Shown here one piece after another: positions 1-11,568 of a DNA stretch of 64,000 nucleotides. Both the position numbers and the translations under genes were made by a program. The notes beneath the pieces are model-generated. The model had not been told where the DNA came from. It worked only from the letters and a program-made list of their open reading frames with translations, and did not search any database. Where the stretch lies: contig CM022299.1 of the NCBI GenBank assembly GCA_011799875.1, positions 36,352,755 to 36,416,754 on the forward strand, read 5' to 3'. Origin of the DNA: Thinopyrum elongatum. Lineage: Eukaryota; Streptophyta; Magnoliopsida; Poales; Poaceae. Positions within the stretch are counted from its first letter, which is position 1, and each line of letters opens with the position of its first letter.

Positions 1-220
1 TACAAACCAATCTATCTTTTGCCCGAGGAGGGATTGACAACCCCTCTTACACGTCGGGTTGCAAGTATTTGTTCTTTGTGTGCAGGTACTGTTTACATAG
101 ATTGGCCTAGCCACCTACTAGATTGATACCTTGGTTTCTTAACTGAGGGAAATACCTACCATAGCTATACTGCATCATCCCTTCCTCTTTGGGGAAATAT
201 CGATGCAGTTTCAAGCCGCA
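1..220 (+). mobile_element. 3' end of a Gypsy LTR, truncated
   Basis: The stretch carries the closing part of a Sabrina/WHAM-type Gypsy LTR: GGATTGACAACCCCTC, then AACTGAGGGAAATAC, then CTGCATCATCCCTTCCTC and GGGGAAAT. The same phrases recur at 13741-13930 and, inverted, at 17130-17310. It stops inside the gag of the neighbouring Copia element at about 220, so either this LTR inserted there or a deletion joined the two. The rest of the LTR lies left of the window. The family name is from memory. Confidence 0.7.
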
Positions 221-906
221 ATCAAGTTCCCTTTCTTTCGCTTGCCTTTCTTCTTGAAACCGGTGGTCTTGTTGACCATCAACACTTGATGTTCTTTCTT
301 GATTTCTACCTCCACGGCCTTAAGCATCGCGAAGAGCTCAGGGATCATCTTCTCCATCCCTTTCATATTATAGTTCATCACAAAGCTTTTGTAGCTCGGT
401 CGCAGTGGTTGGAGAACTCTGTCAATCGCTACTTCATCTGGAAGATTAACTCCCAACTAATTCAAGCGGTTGAAGTACCCAGACATTTTGAGTACATGCT
501 CACTAATGGAGTTGTTCTCCTCCATCTTGCAGCTAAATAACTTGCCAGAGGTGTCATACCTCTGGACCCAGGCGTGAGCCTGAAATACCAATTTCAGCTC
601 CTGGAACATCTCATATGCCCTGTGGTGCTCAAAACGTCTTTGGAGCCCTGGTTCTAAGCCGTAAAGCATGGCGCATTAAACTATCGAGTAGTCATCAGAA
701 CGTGCCCGCCAGGCGTTCATAACATCTGCAGGCGCATCTTGAGGGAGTGCATCTCCAAGCGGTGCATCAAGGACATAAACTTTCTGTGCAGCAGTGAGGA
801 TAATCCTCAGATTACGGACCAAGTTCGCATAGTTGCTACCATCATATTTCAACTTTTCTTTCTCTAGGAACGCATTAAAATACAGGGGAGCTACAGAGTG
901 AGCCAC
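211..906 (-). pseudogene. Copia gag of element A, two nonsense codons
   Basis: About 232 codons in one continuous minus-strand frame resemble the Copia capsid (gag, UBN2-type) that packages retroelement RNA. Recognisable stretches are DGSNYANLVRNLRI near the N-terminus, EHVLKMSGYFNRLN in the middle, and EIKKEHQVLMVNKTT ahead of the lysine-rich tail. The frame is broken only by stops at 676-678 (TAA) and 457-459 (TAG). Both fit Gln codons changed by C-to-T, since family members usually have Gln there. The first codon is GTG, so the usual ATG seems lost. The zinc knuckle is missing because the element is truncated at about 220. Confidence 0.85.
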
Positions 907-1836
907 TGATCTACAACATTAATTGTCAAAGACAATTAGACTAAGTTCATGATAATTGGTTCTTCTAATCAAATTACTTAAGAACTCCCACTTAAATCAA
1001 CATCCCTCAAGTTGTCTAAGTGTTACATGATCCACATCAACTGACCCATGTACGATCATCACGTGAGATGGGGCAGCCATCAATGGTGAACATCTCCATG
1101 TTGACCATATCTGCTATATGACTCATGTTTGACCTTTCGGTCCTCCGTGTTCCGAGGCAATGTCTGTAGATGCTAGGCTCGCCAAGTTTAACCCAAGTAT
1201 TCTGCATGTGTAAAACTTGCTTACACCCGTTGTATGCAAACGTAGAGTCTATCACTTTCGCAACGGTGCATACTTTAGGGAGAAAACTTTTATCTTGAAA
1301 TTAAGTGAATGGATCATCTTATAATGCTACCGTCGTCCTAAGCAAAATAAGATGCATAAAAAGATAAACATCACATGCAATCTATATGCGACATGACATG
1401 GCCATCATCATCTTTGTGCCTTTGATCTCCATCCCCAAAGCACCGGCATGATCTCCATCGTCACCGGCATGACACCATGATCTCCATCATCATGTAGTCA
1501 CGTGGTTGCCTCGCCAACCATTGCTTCTACAACTATTGCTAACGCATAGTGATAAAGTAAAGCAATTACATGGCGATAAATAGTTGACACGTAGGTCATA
1601 CAATAAATTAAAGACAACCCTATGGCTCCTACCGGTTGCCATACTCATCGACATGCAAGTCGTGAACCTATTACAAAACATGATCATCTCATACATCAAC
1701 ATATATCACATCACGTTTTGGCCATACCACATCACAACATGCCCTGCAAAAACAAGTTAGACGTCCTCTACTTTGTTGTTGCAATTTTTACATGGCTGTT
1801 ATGGCAAACTATAAGAACCGTTCTTATCTACGCAAA
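907..1836 (-). other. Non-coding leader of Copia A, gag-proximal part
   Basis: No gene here. This is the 5' leader between primer site and gag, read on the minus strand. It continues beyond element B at 11261-11568. It includes an imperfect repeat of GATCTCCATCATCATG-like words around 1420-1490. The whole leader is recognisable again at 62700-63970. Confidence 0.75.
1832..1836. repeat. Target site duplication GCAAA, left of element B
   Basis: GCAAA directly precedes the TGTAGGAG start of element B and recurs directly after its CCCTACA end at 11256-11260. Removing B and one copy restores a continuous leader matching the uninterrupted one near 63660. Confidence 0.95.
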
Positions 1837-3285
1837 TGTAGGAGATATGCCCTAGAGGCAATAATAAATGTTATTGATTATCTCCCTGTTCATAATTAGG
1901 TTTATGTTCCATGCTATAACTGCTATGGTTTTTGAGTCTACAAATAAAACGAGGCTTGGAGGAAGACTCATATGCACGTGTGGGATAATAAACAATAAAA
2001 TGTATTCCTAGTCAAGCCTCTATGACTGGCTCAAGTGTTGCATGATGGTTCTGTTTTCCTGATCATGGGCATGTCTATGCCAGCAACTTTGAGGGCACAA
2101 TGTTAGAAGAACATTTGTGTTGAATCGACCCGATTGATGTTATGCTATGAGATACATTCGTCACAAGTTAATGGTTAATAACACAGAGATGGTTAATGTT
2201 TGCATGATTCCTTAGACCATGAGAGTATCGAGTTTCTTCATGCTTGCTTCATGAACTTTGGGGTTTGTTAAATGTCATCCGTAAATGGGTGGCTATTACG
2301 GCGGCTTACGGGTTCATGGAAAAGTATGTCAAGTAACTTGATAGCTCAAGATTGGGATTTGCTCCTCCGACGTTGGAGAGATATCTCTGGGCCCTCTCGG
2401 TGTTATGGTATCCATCATCGTCTGGCCAGACACTTTGTGATTTGATCACGGGGATGCCGGAACACGGTAACGAGAAAAGAGAACAAATACCGGTAACGAG
2501 GTAACTAGCATAGTGGACAAGTTGTTGACCCACGGGGATGCCATCATGTCTCACCTCGGGTATTTGTAACATATCGCGAAGCAATAGGAATAGCACACGT
2601 CAACTGGAGGTTCACTCAAATATTCATTCGTGTGGGTATAGGGGTCAATATGGGTGTCCACGGCTCCGATGTTGATCATTGATCGGAAAGGGTTCCGTGT
2701 CATGTCTATACTTCACCGAACCTATAGGGTCACACGCTTAAGGGTCATCTATCTGCTGAATACTAGACATGGAGTCTGAGAGAAAATCACCGAAAAGTTT
2801 CGGACACCGAAAAAGTTTCGGACAGCGGAAAAGTTCCGCAGAGAGAGGTCACCGGATGAGTTCTGGTGAAACTGAAAAGTTGTTTCAGAGGATACCATAA
2901 AGTCAAATTAGTTTTGGCACATGCCCGATAATTGTTGGAGGGTGCCAGAATCATTCTGGAAACTTTTGGGAATTTTCTGGAAGAAAAACCGGAAATGTTC
3001 CGGAGCTGCCGGAACCACTTCAGATGCTTTTCGCAGATGAAAATTACTAATCTGGAATTGTTCCAGAACGCGTTGAAAATTATTTTAGTGGGTACTAGAA
3101 ATGTTCTAAGCCCACATAAATATTTTCAGTTCGAACGGACGCTGAAAAATGTCGTCGTGAATAGTGAAAGTGCTTTTTGGGTTACTTTTTGGAAAGCCAC
3201 CTTTTTGGGCTTTTGCTCCAAAATATCTTGGAGATGACATGGATGGATGTGGCTGAAATTTCAGCCCCTTCACCCCTCCTTCTCC

Positions 3286-3293
3286 TATAAATA
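3286..3293 (+). promoter_or_regulatory. TATA box of element B 5' LTR
   Basis: TATAAATA in a CT-rich setting. The same box is at 10657-10664 in the 3' LTR and 43004-43011 in the related element. Transcription would be expected to start about 30 bp downstream. Confidence 0.75.
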
Positions 3294-3526
3294 GAGGTGG
3301 AGGGGGCTGCCCAAACTCACTCATTCTCACATACAAGTGCCATGCATAATCTGGCTTCTCTCTCCCTCCCACGAAAAGAGTTTTCTAGAGCCGAAAGGCT
3401 GTCTGGGTTCCGGTGGGAACTAGTTCTGGACGGCGAAGCCCTGCCGGATAGATGACACCATATGTGTGCAACTCTGCAGAGAGGTCGTAGTTTCGATCTT
3501 AGTGCCCGAGGGGCTGTTCGAGAGTG

Positions 3527-3690
3527 CCTCCCGAAGGGCTGTCCATGTGACGGTTCGAGTTCTGTGAGTCCTCCCGAAGGGCTGTCCAAGTGACGGTCCG
3601 AGTTTTGTGAGTCCTCCCGAAGGGCTGTCCGCAACACCGTCCGGGGGACTGTCCGACCGCCTCCCGGAGGGCTGTCCGAGTGGCGGATGA
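3527..3690 (+). repeat. Four-unit minisatellite in the LTR of B
   Basis: Units starting CCTCCCGAAGGGCTGTCC begin at 3527, 3570, 3613 and 3660, giving spacings of 43, 43 and 47 bp. They lie downstream of the TATA box, so they should be transcribed. The 3' LTR and the 43205-43400 copy carry the same array. Confidence 0.85.
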
Positions 3691-3884
3691 GGGTATACAT
3701 CCTCGCGGTTGGGAGGTTGTAAATCTTAGCTGCGGGGATCTGCACCGCCGATCATCATCGACTCTACTTCCGCTGCGCTATGAGTCGGTAACGAAAATGA
3801 TCAAACCTTGTATGCAGTCTCCATAGTGGTCCTGGGCTGGTGCGTAGGTCGGAAAAATTTTGTTTTCTGCTGCGTTACCCTACA

Positions 3885-5288
3885 GTGGCATCATGAGCCG
3901 TGCTATGCGTAGATGCAGGTTGCGATCTAGAATACATGGAGATGTATGGGTGTTGCACAATATAATTAGGTAGTAGATGAGTTCTATTACTGAAAATTAT
4001 TTGTGCGGGTAGCAGATGAAATCTGTTACCTGATATTCTTGTTGCTTCCCTGAATTTGCGTAGTCCTGATCTTGACGGCATGGTGGAATCTCACAAAGTT
4101 CTGGCAATCCACGATCCTTTCATGCTGCTCCTGAGTATGCTGATTGACAGATCAATGAAGTGCTAACAGTTCTTTGGGTTCCACCATAGTTAAGAAAGAT
4201 GGATGTTTTGCAGACGAAAGGGCAATGCAGATATGATCTGCACGGGGGTCATGCGTATGACGAAGTTCAGTATGGGGCTCGAGATTTTATTATCTCGTGT
4301 CTCATACACCCCGCGATGTTAATCTAGCGACTTGGATTATCATACTTGATGATGGACGTTGGTAGCTTCGGTTTGTTTCGAAACCTTAGAAGCAACGTAA
4401 AACAAGTTTTTGCTGAACCGATTAGAGACGTCTAACTTGGTTTTGCAGGAGGGTTTGCATGTGCATGTGATGTGGTATAGCAGTGCTCATAATAATTTGA
4501 TTATGTATGAGATGACTATATGATGTAAATTAATTAACATGACCTGCGTGTCATGATTCGGCATGATGGCTGGAGCCATATGATTGCACTTTAATGACCT
4601 GTGTGTCAACCTTAAGTAATGCATTTATTTTATCTTCTATGGAGATAGCAATATTATCTGGTGCATCGACAAGGTGGTGGCAATCTTCGCGAAGGTGAAC
4701 ACCGACGAGAATGCCAAAGACGAAGAAATACAAGACTTCTCCGTCAGAAAGGGCTATACCATATCATGCTATTATGAATTGCCTGAGATGTTTATCCCTT
4801 ATGTTGCACCCTTCTTGATTGCACGGTAGTCGCTTTTTATTAAGGTGATCTCTCACAAAATTATCAAGTAGTTAGTGTTCTCCCAAGTGTAGCACCGTCA
4901 CGGCACCTAACTTTTCGGGGTGCGCCATGGATGCATGGGTACGAACGATTAGGGAAGTGTGAGGCGGGTGAGTTGAGACCTCGCAGCGTGATCACTTGGT
5001 TCTCTTGACGTTCAGGCATGAAAGTCATGAGCTCGGAACACACGCATCGAAAGATGAACAAGAGTCACATAGAGATGTGATCGGCAAGTTGGCCTACCGA
5101 TTAAAATTCCCGTCATGAGATGATGATTCTATGGCGATGAATTGAAGTCTGGATCTTGTATCACTCAAAATCAATTATGAGAGATATTGATTTGAGTGGG
5201 AGCGCACTGTTGAATTAACTTGTTTAATTCTCAGTGCAATTAATTTTGAACACTGTCTAAGTGTGTTTTGCATAATAGTTGTAGAATA
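3885..5288 (+). other. Primer site and non-coding leader of element B
   Basis: TGGCATCATGAGCC at 3886-3899 is a degenerate initiator-Met tRNA primer binding site. The remaining 1.4 kb has no supported ORF and matches 36511-37664 of the truncated copy. Confidence 0.75.
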
Positions 5289-6110
5289 ATGGCTCACATT
5301 TCCACCTTCCCTATTAATTTTGAATAGCTGTTATATATTTGGTTAAAACTTTACGGTTGGTAACGTAATGTGAGGATTGTCCTCAAGAGTGCTGAGAAGG
5401 ACTTTGTCCTATCGCACACTTTCGGTATTCTCCCGCTAATGCTATGGATCATATGACTCTCGTCCTTTGATCCAAAAGCTAGAATTCCGTTTCAGCCAAA
5501 TGCAATATGTTTGCTTCCATGAGACCCGAACTTCGAAAGTTTGGATAGTTATGTGATATTCATGGAATCTGAAAATCATTTTCAGAGACAGACAAAGGCT
5601 AAAAGATATGAGATATCCAAAGCAATGTTTGTTTGCAAACTATTAGTAAAGGAGTTTACTATGCATTAAACTGATAAGAGAGGGATCCAGAAGAACGCCT
5701 GTCATATGATGATGGTGAATAAAACAACAACTTAAAGAGAAAGGAAGTGTCCGAAGGGTGTTAGTGAAACTTTCATGCCTAGGAAGTCCGGGGCTAACGC
5801 CACTCTTAAGTTGGGTGCTTCTTCTGAGAGTAGGAGAAATACTGAAAGTTAAACTGTTAGAAGTATAAAGGCAGAAAGAAAGAAGACTGGAATATCCAGC
5901 TCATGTATGAATGTCATACAAGTTTTTGATGTATAGAAAGCTCGTCAAAGATATAGTTCTTGGGAATTATGGTTAAACATGTTAATCACCAATTCTTGGG
6001 TATTGTGAGTTAATCACAAAGATACCTGCTCGATTGCATTCTGTTGCAACTCGATGTAAGAACTACTATGGCCTGAAAGACTAGCCAGGAATGAGGTTTA
6101 GGTATACACA
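5289..6110 (+). pseudogene. Decayed Copia gag of element B
   Basis: From the ATG at 5289, translation with frame changes gives Copia-gag-like pieces, most clearly the RNVRIVLKS...KKDFVLSH-type stretch near 5360-5420. Stops and frameshifts are frequent, and nothing past the first third is secure. The same lesions appear in the copy starting at 37665. Confidence 0.55.
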
Positions 6111-6539
6111 GGGAACATAGTAAATGTTACTATACCTTCCATCGGTGTATTACTGTATGTATTTATTTTCATAATTCATTTAGTGTTTTACACACTCTAG
6201 CCCTTTGCATAAGGTATCTTGCAAAAAGGTTGTTCATAAGAGAACTTTTGATGTTCGATGTTATGAATAACATAAGGGCCATACTTTCATTGGGAATGAG
6301 ATGTATGTTATGAATAATGATAATAATATATTACCTCTGTTTTTACTTTCATAATTCATTTTAGAGTTTCATACACTCTAACCCATTGCACAATGTTTGT
6401 TACAAAAGAGTTGTTCATAAAAACAACAATTGTTGTTCAGTATTATGAATAACATGAAGGGCCATGCTTCCATCTAGATGGGACGTATGTTATGAATATT
6501 GATAGTAATATGATACATCCATAACACTGACGCTAAATG

Positions 6540-7420
6540 TCGTAAGACTAAGAGAATACCACACAAGTGTGGCACTGCATTGGGTCACATTGGAGAAACC
6601 CGCATGGATAAATTCCATTATGATGGATTTTGAAGTCGTTTGATTTTGAATCATCTGACACTTGCAACTTTACTCCGAAAAGTAAAGTGACTGAAATACC
6701 GTTCATAGGCCATAAGGAACGAGCAATAAACTTATTGGTGATCATACATTTTGATGTGTGTAGTTCAATAAATGTTGTTGCAAGTAGTGGATTTATCTAT
6801 CTTCATAAATGACTCAAGTAGATATATGGATATTTACTTGATAAGACGTAAGTCTGGATCTTTTGAATTCATTCGAAAGGTTTTCAAAAATGAAGTAGAA
6901 GTTATTGTAACAAGAAAATTATGTTTCTACAATTCGATTGCAGAAAGGAATATTTGAGTTACAAGTTTAGTGAATGTCTGATGAGTTGTGAAAAGGGTTT
7001 TCATAACTTGCACCTCCCGGAACACCACTGCAAGTGAAAAGTCCGTGAAGATGTAAACGAACCATTTATGACATGGTAAGATCAAAGATGACATAAATAA
7101 ATTTGCCATTATCCCTTTTAAAGTGATGCTTTAGAGACTGCGGCTTTTACACTGAAAAGAGCTCCATCGGGTCTGTTGAAATGACGCCATGGTATGGTAC
7201 GCCCAACCATGTTATATCTTTTCTTAAACATTTGGAATATGGGGCTTGTGTAAAAGGTTACAAACCTATTCCAAATCAGACAAGTGCTACTTTGTAGGTT
7301 ATCCCAAAATGTTGGGTATTCCTCCCTCACTATACCGAGGCAAATAGGTTTGCCACAAAGAACGGTATGCTTTTTGAAGAAAATGGTTCTTTCAAAAAGG
7401 TGAGTTGGAGAATAGTGCAA
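6540..7420 (+). pseudogene. Decayed Copia integrase of element B
   Basis: Pieces of integrase are readable across frames. A LKSFDFES-type segment (6630-6812) precedes GHKERA and a H(S)DVC-type core motif. The C-terminal part near 7200-7400 resembles the YFVGYP...KNGMLFEENGSF region that follows the catalytic core. The intact enzyme would join element cDNA to host DNA. Frameshifts and stops exclude function. Confidence 0.7.
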
Positions 7421-7819
7421 CTCGACGAGATAAACAGTATCTTCGTCATCAGATCAAAGGAAAGAGACCTTGGAAGTAATTCCAGTGTTTCCTACTGCGA
7501 CTGATACGGAAGTCTCTACAATAAAATGTATGGACTTCGGTCGAACTTGCAGCTGAACCACGTAGGCAAAAGCTCGTGCAAACCTCTCAGGTGCGCAAAC
7601 GAGATATTGTTGTTAGACAACAGTATACCTACGATACACAAGGAAGCGTTGATGGGCCCTAACTCCGGAATTGGCTAAATGCCAATACAATCCGAGATAG
7701 TTTCCATATAAATGTTTCAAGATTAAAATCTTGATACACCTTTCGGAAGACTTAAAGTCTAACGAGTTTTTATGGAACTAGAAACTGATATGGATAAAAA
7801 TGTTTTATCCATAAAGCTC

Positions 7820-8560
7820 GACTTGTTGAAATAACAAGTTCAAGGAGTTGACTACGATGAGGTTGTTTCACCGTAGCGATGCTTAAAGTCGGTTCGGGTT
7901 GAACTAGCAATTAATACATATTTCAGTCATGAGATATGAAACAAAGGATGACAAAAGGATTTCCGTCTGATGGAAATGAAACCAAGGACTTGCATGTGTT
8001 ACAGTCCAAGGTATTTTGTCAATCCAGAGGATGCTAGTAAGTATGCAAACTTCAGAGTTCCAGCAATGGACAAAAGAGAGCAAAATGGAGTTGGAATCTT
8101 CGTGTTTTGATGAAATAGTCAAAGGGGTTTGACTTCATCAATGGGTAACGAAGATGCTTATGATTCAAGAAAGTAAGTGGGAGCATAATAAAATTTCTAA
8201 AACAATGTTGTGTGCTTGACACATTGTTAATTGGAAATAAATTTCTTGACAAGAATTAGGACTTCATTTGAAAATAGTTTTTCGATGAAGTGCTTGGGCT
8301 AAATAGCCTTTATATTAGGCATGATGATCTATGGAGATAGATTTACCTAATGGGGCTGAGCAAAGATACATATTGACAAGATGCTAAAACCTTTTAGCAT
8401 TAAAAATGTCAAGGAGTGATTCTTGCCGAAGTCACATGGAAAGAGTTTTTGCAAGACTCGGTGTCCCAAAACACTAATGAGCAAAATACATGATGGAGAT
8501 TCCACACACTCTTGTGTTTGGATTAATCATGTATTCCATGGTATGTAAAACCAAACCAGA
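7820..8560 (+). pseudogene. Decayed Copia reverse transcriptase of element B
   Basis: Recognisable remnants are VDYDEVVSP near 7848, the WSWNLR...VKGFDF region near 8090-8130, an ILGMMIYGDR-type stretch near 8310-8340, and a LIMYSMVCTKPDM-type tail near 8520-8560, in Copia order. The reading frame changes several times and stops are common, so no enzyme can be made. Confidence 0.75.
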
Positions 8561-8609
8561 TATGTCCAATATTCCCAAAGTTGTTGCGAGTATAGATACC
8601 AAAGTGATC

Positions 8610-9013
8610 AAAAGTACTGATCATGGGACAACAGTGAAAAAGGGTCATTGAGTACTATAGTAGCACGGATGACATGTTTTCTCGCAAGCGGAGATCATGA
8701 AGAGTTCGTTGTAAAAGGTTACATCGATACAGTCTTCATCCATGCTCCAAGCGATTTTCGATTTAAGTTAAGGGTTTTGTGCAATACACAATATGGTGGC
8801 ACGGTAGTTGGAAATTGTTCCAAACAAGTTACTTTGGCGAATTCTATAACAGAGGTGAAGTATGTTGCCGCTTTTAAAAGCGACAAAGAAGATGTTGAAT
8901 CATATAGTTCATTCATGAACTTAGTATGGTTCCAAGATGGCTTTTGTCAATGGGACACTACTGCAGGTAGTTGCTCCATAACTCAGTCTGAGGAATCCAG
9001 GTTCGACCTGTGA
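8610..9013 (+). pseudogene. RNase H remnant of element B
   Basis: An open stretch of 121 codons (8648-9013) ends the element. In a neighbouring frame EEFVVKGYIDTVF and SKQVTLANSITEVKYVAA resemble the start of Copia RNase H and its SSKQ...STTEAEY block. The surrounding match is poor and the spacing shortened. The same 121-codon ORF recurs at 41016-41381, so the open frame predates both insertions. Function is unlikely. Confidence 0.7.
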
Positions 9014-9212
9014 TTCACATACATACAAAGCCAAGTCCACACAAAATATGAATTTTGTGAAAGCATGAAAACGCGAGGATATGCAAAGATACACACGGAG
9101 TTGAAGTCGTCAGATCCGTTGGACATCAGGCTATACCACAAGCGAAGCATATTTACACCGGTGTGCCACAGGTGTAAAGTGCATTAGCATTAACTAGATT
9201 ATTGACTCTAGT

Positions 9213-9225
9213 GCAAGTGGGAGTC
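9213..9225 (+). other. Polypurine tract of element B
   Basis: GCAAGTGGGAGTC abuts the 3' LTR. The same purine run precedes the LTR of the truncated copy (41581-41593) and, inverted, follows the LTR of element C (58978-58990). It is the expected plus-strand primer. Confidence 0.8.
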
Positions 9226-11255
9226 TGTAGGAGATATGCCCTAGAGGCAATAATAAATGTTATTGATTATCTCCCTGTTCATAATTAGGTTTATGTTCCA
9301 TGCTATAACTGCTATGGTTTTTGAGTCTACAAATAAAACGAGGCTTGGAGGAAGACTCATATGCACGTGTGGGATAATAAACGATAAAATGTATTCCTAG
9401 TCAAGCCTCTATGACTGGCTCAAGTGTTGCATGATGGTTCTGTTTTCCTGATCATGGGCATGTCTATGCCAGCAACTTTGAGGGCACAATGTTAGAAGAA
9501 CATTTGTGTTGAATCGACCCGATTGATGTTATGCTATGAGATACATTCGTCACAAGTTAATGGTTAATAACACAGAGATGGTTAATGTTTGCATGATTCC
9601 TTAGACCATGAGAGTATCGAGTTTCTTCATGCTTGCTTCATGAACTTTGGGGTTTGTTAAACGTCATCGGTAAATGGGTGGCTATTACGGCGGCTTACGG
9701 GTTCATGGAAAAGTATGTCAAGTAACTTGATAGCTCAAGATTGGGATTTGCTCCTCCGACGTTGGAGAGATATCTCTGGGCCCTCTCGGTGTTACGGTAT
9801 CCATCATCGTCTGGCCAGACACTTTGTGATTTGATCACAGGGATGCCGGAACACGGTAACGAGAAAAGAGAACAAATACCGGTAACGAGGTAACTGGCAT
9901 AGTGGACAAGTTGTTGACCCATGGGGATGCCATCATGTCTCACCTCGGGTATTTGTAACATATCACAAAGCAACAGGAATAGCACACGGCAACTGGAGGT
10001 TCACTCGAATATTCATTCGTGTGGGTATAGGGGTCAATATGGGTGTCCACGGCTCCGATGTTGATCATTGATCGGAAAGGGTTCCGTGTCATGTCTATAC
10101 TTCACCGAACCTATAGGGTCACACGCTTAAGGGTCATCTATCTGCTGAATACTAGACAGGGTGTCTGAGAGAAAATCACCGAAAAGTTTCGGACAGCGGA
10201 AAAGTTCCGCAGAGAGAGGTCACCGGATGAGTTCTGGTGAAACTGAAAAGTTGTTTCAGAGGATACCATAAAGTCAAATTAGTTTCGGCACATGCCCGAT
10301 AATTCTTGGAGGGTGACAGAATCATTCTGGAAACTTTTGGGAATTTTCTGGAAGAAAAACCGGAAATGTTCCGGAGCTGCCGGAACCACTTCAGATGCTT
10401 TTCGCAGATGAAAATCACTAATCTGGAATTGTTCCAGAACGCGTTGAAAATTATTTTAGTGGGTACTGGAAATGTTCTAAGCCCACATAAATATTTTCAG
10501 TTCGAACGGACGCTGAAAAATGTCATCGTGAATAGTGAAAGTGCTTTTTGGGTTACTTTTTGGAAAGCCACCTTTTTGGGCTTTTGCTCCAAAATATCTT
10601 GGAGATGACATGGATGGATGTGGCTGAAATTTCAGCCCCTTCACCCCTCCTTCTCCTATAAATAGATGTGGAGGGGGCTGCCCAAACTCACTTATTCTCA
10701 CATACAAGTGCCATGCATAATCTGGCTTCTCTCTCCCTCCCACGAAAAGAGTTTCGTAGAGCCAAAAGGCTGTCTGGGTTCCGGTGGGAACTAGTTCTGG
10801 ACGGCGAAGCCATGCCGGATAGATGACACCGTATGTGTGCAACTCTGTAGAGAGGTCGTAGTTTCGATCTTAGTGCCCGAGGGGCTGTTCGAGAGTGCCT
10901 CCTGAAGGGCTGTCCATGTGACGGTCCGAGTTCTGTGAGTCCTCCCGAAGGGCTGTCCAAGTGACAGTCCGAGTTCTGTGAGTCCTCCCGAAGGGCTGTC
11001 CGCGACACCGTCCGGGGGACTGTCCGACCGCCTCCCGGAGGGCTGTCCGAGTGGCGGATGAGGGTATACATCCTCGCGGTTGGGAGGTTGTAAATCCTAG
11101 CTGCGGGGATCTGCACCGCCGATCGTCATCGACTCTACTTCCGCTGCGCTACGAGTCGGTAACGAAAATGATCAAACCTTGTATGCAGTCTCCATAGTGG
11201 TCCTGGGCTAGTGCGTAGGTCGGAAAATTTTTGTTTTCTGCTGCGTTACCCTACA
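9226..11255 (+). mobile_element. 3' LTR of element B
   Basis: A 2030-bp LTR nearly identical to 1837-3884, with the same ends and TATA box (10657-10664). Scattered single-base differences are visible throughout. Most are transitions, as expected after insertion into methylated chromatin. Confidence 0.93.
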
Positions 11256-11260
11256 GCAAA
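11256..11260. repeat. Target site duplication GCAAA, right of element B
   Basis: Identical to 1832-1836 and directly after the CCCTACA end of the 3' LTR. Confidence 0.95.
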
Positions 11261-11568
11261 ACCACAACGGTGATATACAAGTTTCCTTTTAACCTTCTAC
11301 AAGGACTGCCCTTGTCAAATCAAATTCAACTAAAGTGGGAGAGACAGACACCCGCAAAGCCACTTTTATGCAATACAAGTTCCCTGTCAGTCAGTGGAAC
11401 CGGTATCTTGTGCAAGGACAAGTAAGGTTGGTCCGAGCTGCTTCATCCCACAGTACCTCCAAATCCAAATAAGACAAAGGAAGTAAGCAATTTGAACATC
11501 AACGCCCACAACTTTTGTGTTCTACTCGTGCAAATACATCTGCGCATAGACCTAGCTCATGATGCCAC
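11261..11568 (-). other. Leader and primer site of Copia A
   Basis: This is the LTR-proximal leader of A, interrupted from its remainder by B. On the minus strand, directly after the LTR, TGGCATCATGAGCT is a mutated form of the TGGTATCAGAGCT primer site seen intact in element C. No gene is visible. Confidence 0.8.

Larger units (their letters stand above)
1837..3884 (+). mobile_element. 5' LTR of element B
   Basis: A 2048-bp LTR with TG...CA ends. It holds a TATA box at 3286-3293 and a GC-rich transcribed part with 43-bp repeats (3527-3690). Compared with the 3' LTR it carries a short extra copy of a GAAAAGTTTCGGACA-type word near 2800-2835. Minus-strand ORFs over 3106-3745 are by-products of the GC-rich repeats. 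Confidence 0.93.
1837..11255 (+). mobile_element. Complete Copia retrotransposon B with degenerate coding region
   Basis: A 9.4-kb element bounded by direct LTRs (1837-3884 and 9226-11255) that start TGTAGGAGATATGCC and end GCGTTACCCTACA, with GCAAA duplicated on both sides. Behind the first LTR is TGGCATCATGAGCC, a variant of the initiator-Met primer site; before the second is a purine tract. The order gag, integrase, reverse transcriptase, RNase H is the Copia order, but no frame stays open beyond about 120 codons. The two LTRs differ at only a few dozen positions by eye, so it inserted recently although its proteins were already dead. A truncated relative sits at 36511-43603. Confidence 0.93.

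Noticed and set aside
3317..3745. 142-codon minus-strand ORF, repeated at 10688-11116 and 43037-43465
   Set aside because: Antisense to the LTR 43-bp repeats; its presence in three LTRs reflects repeat identity, not coding.
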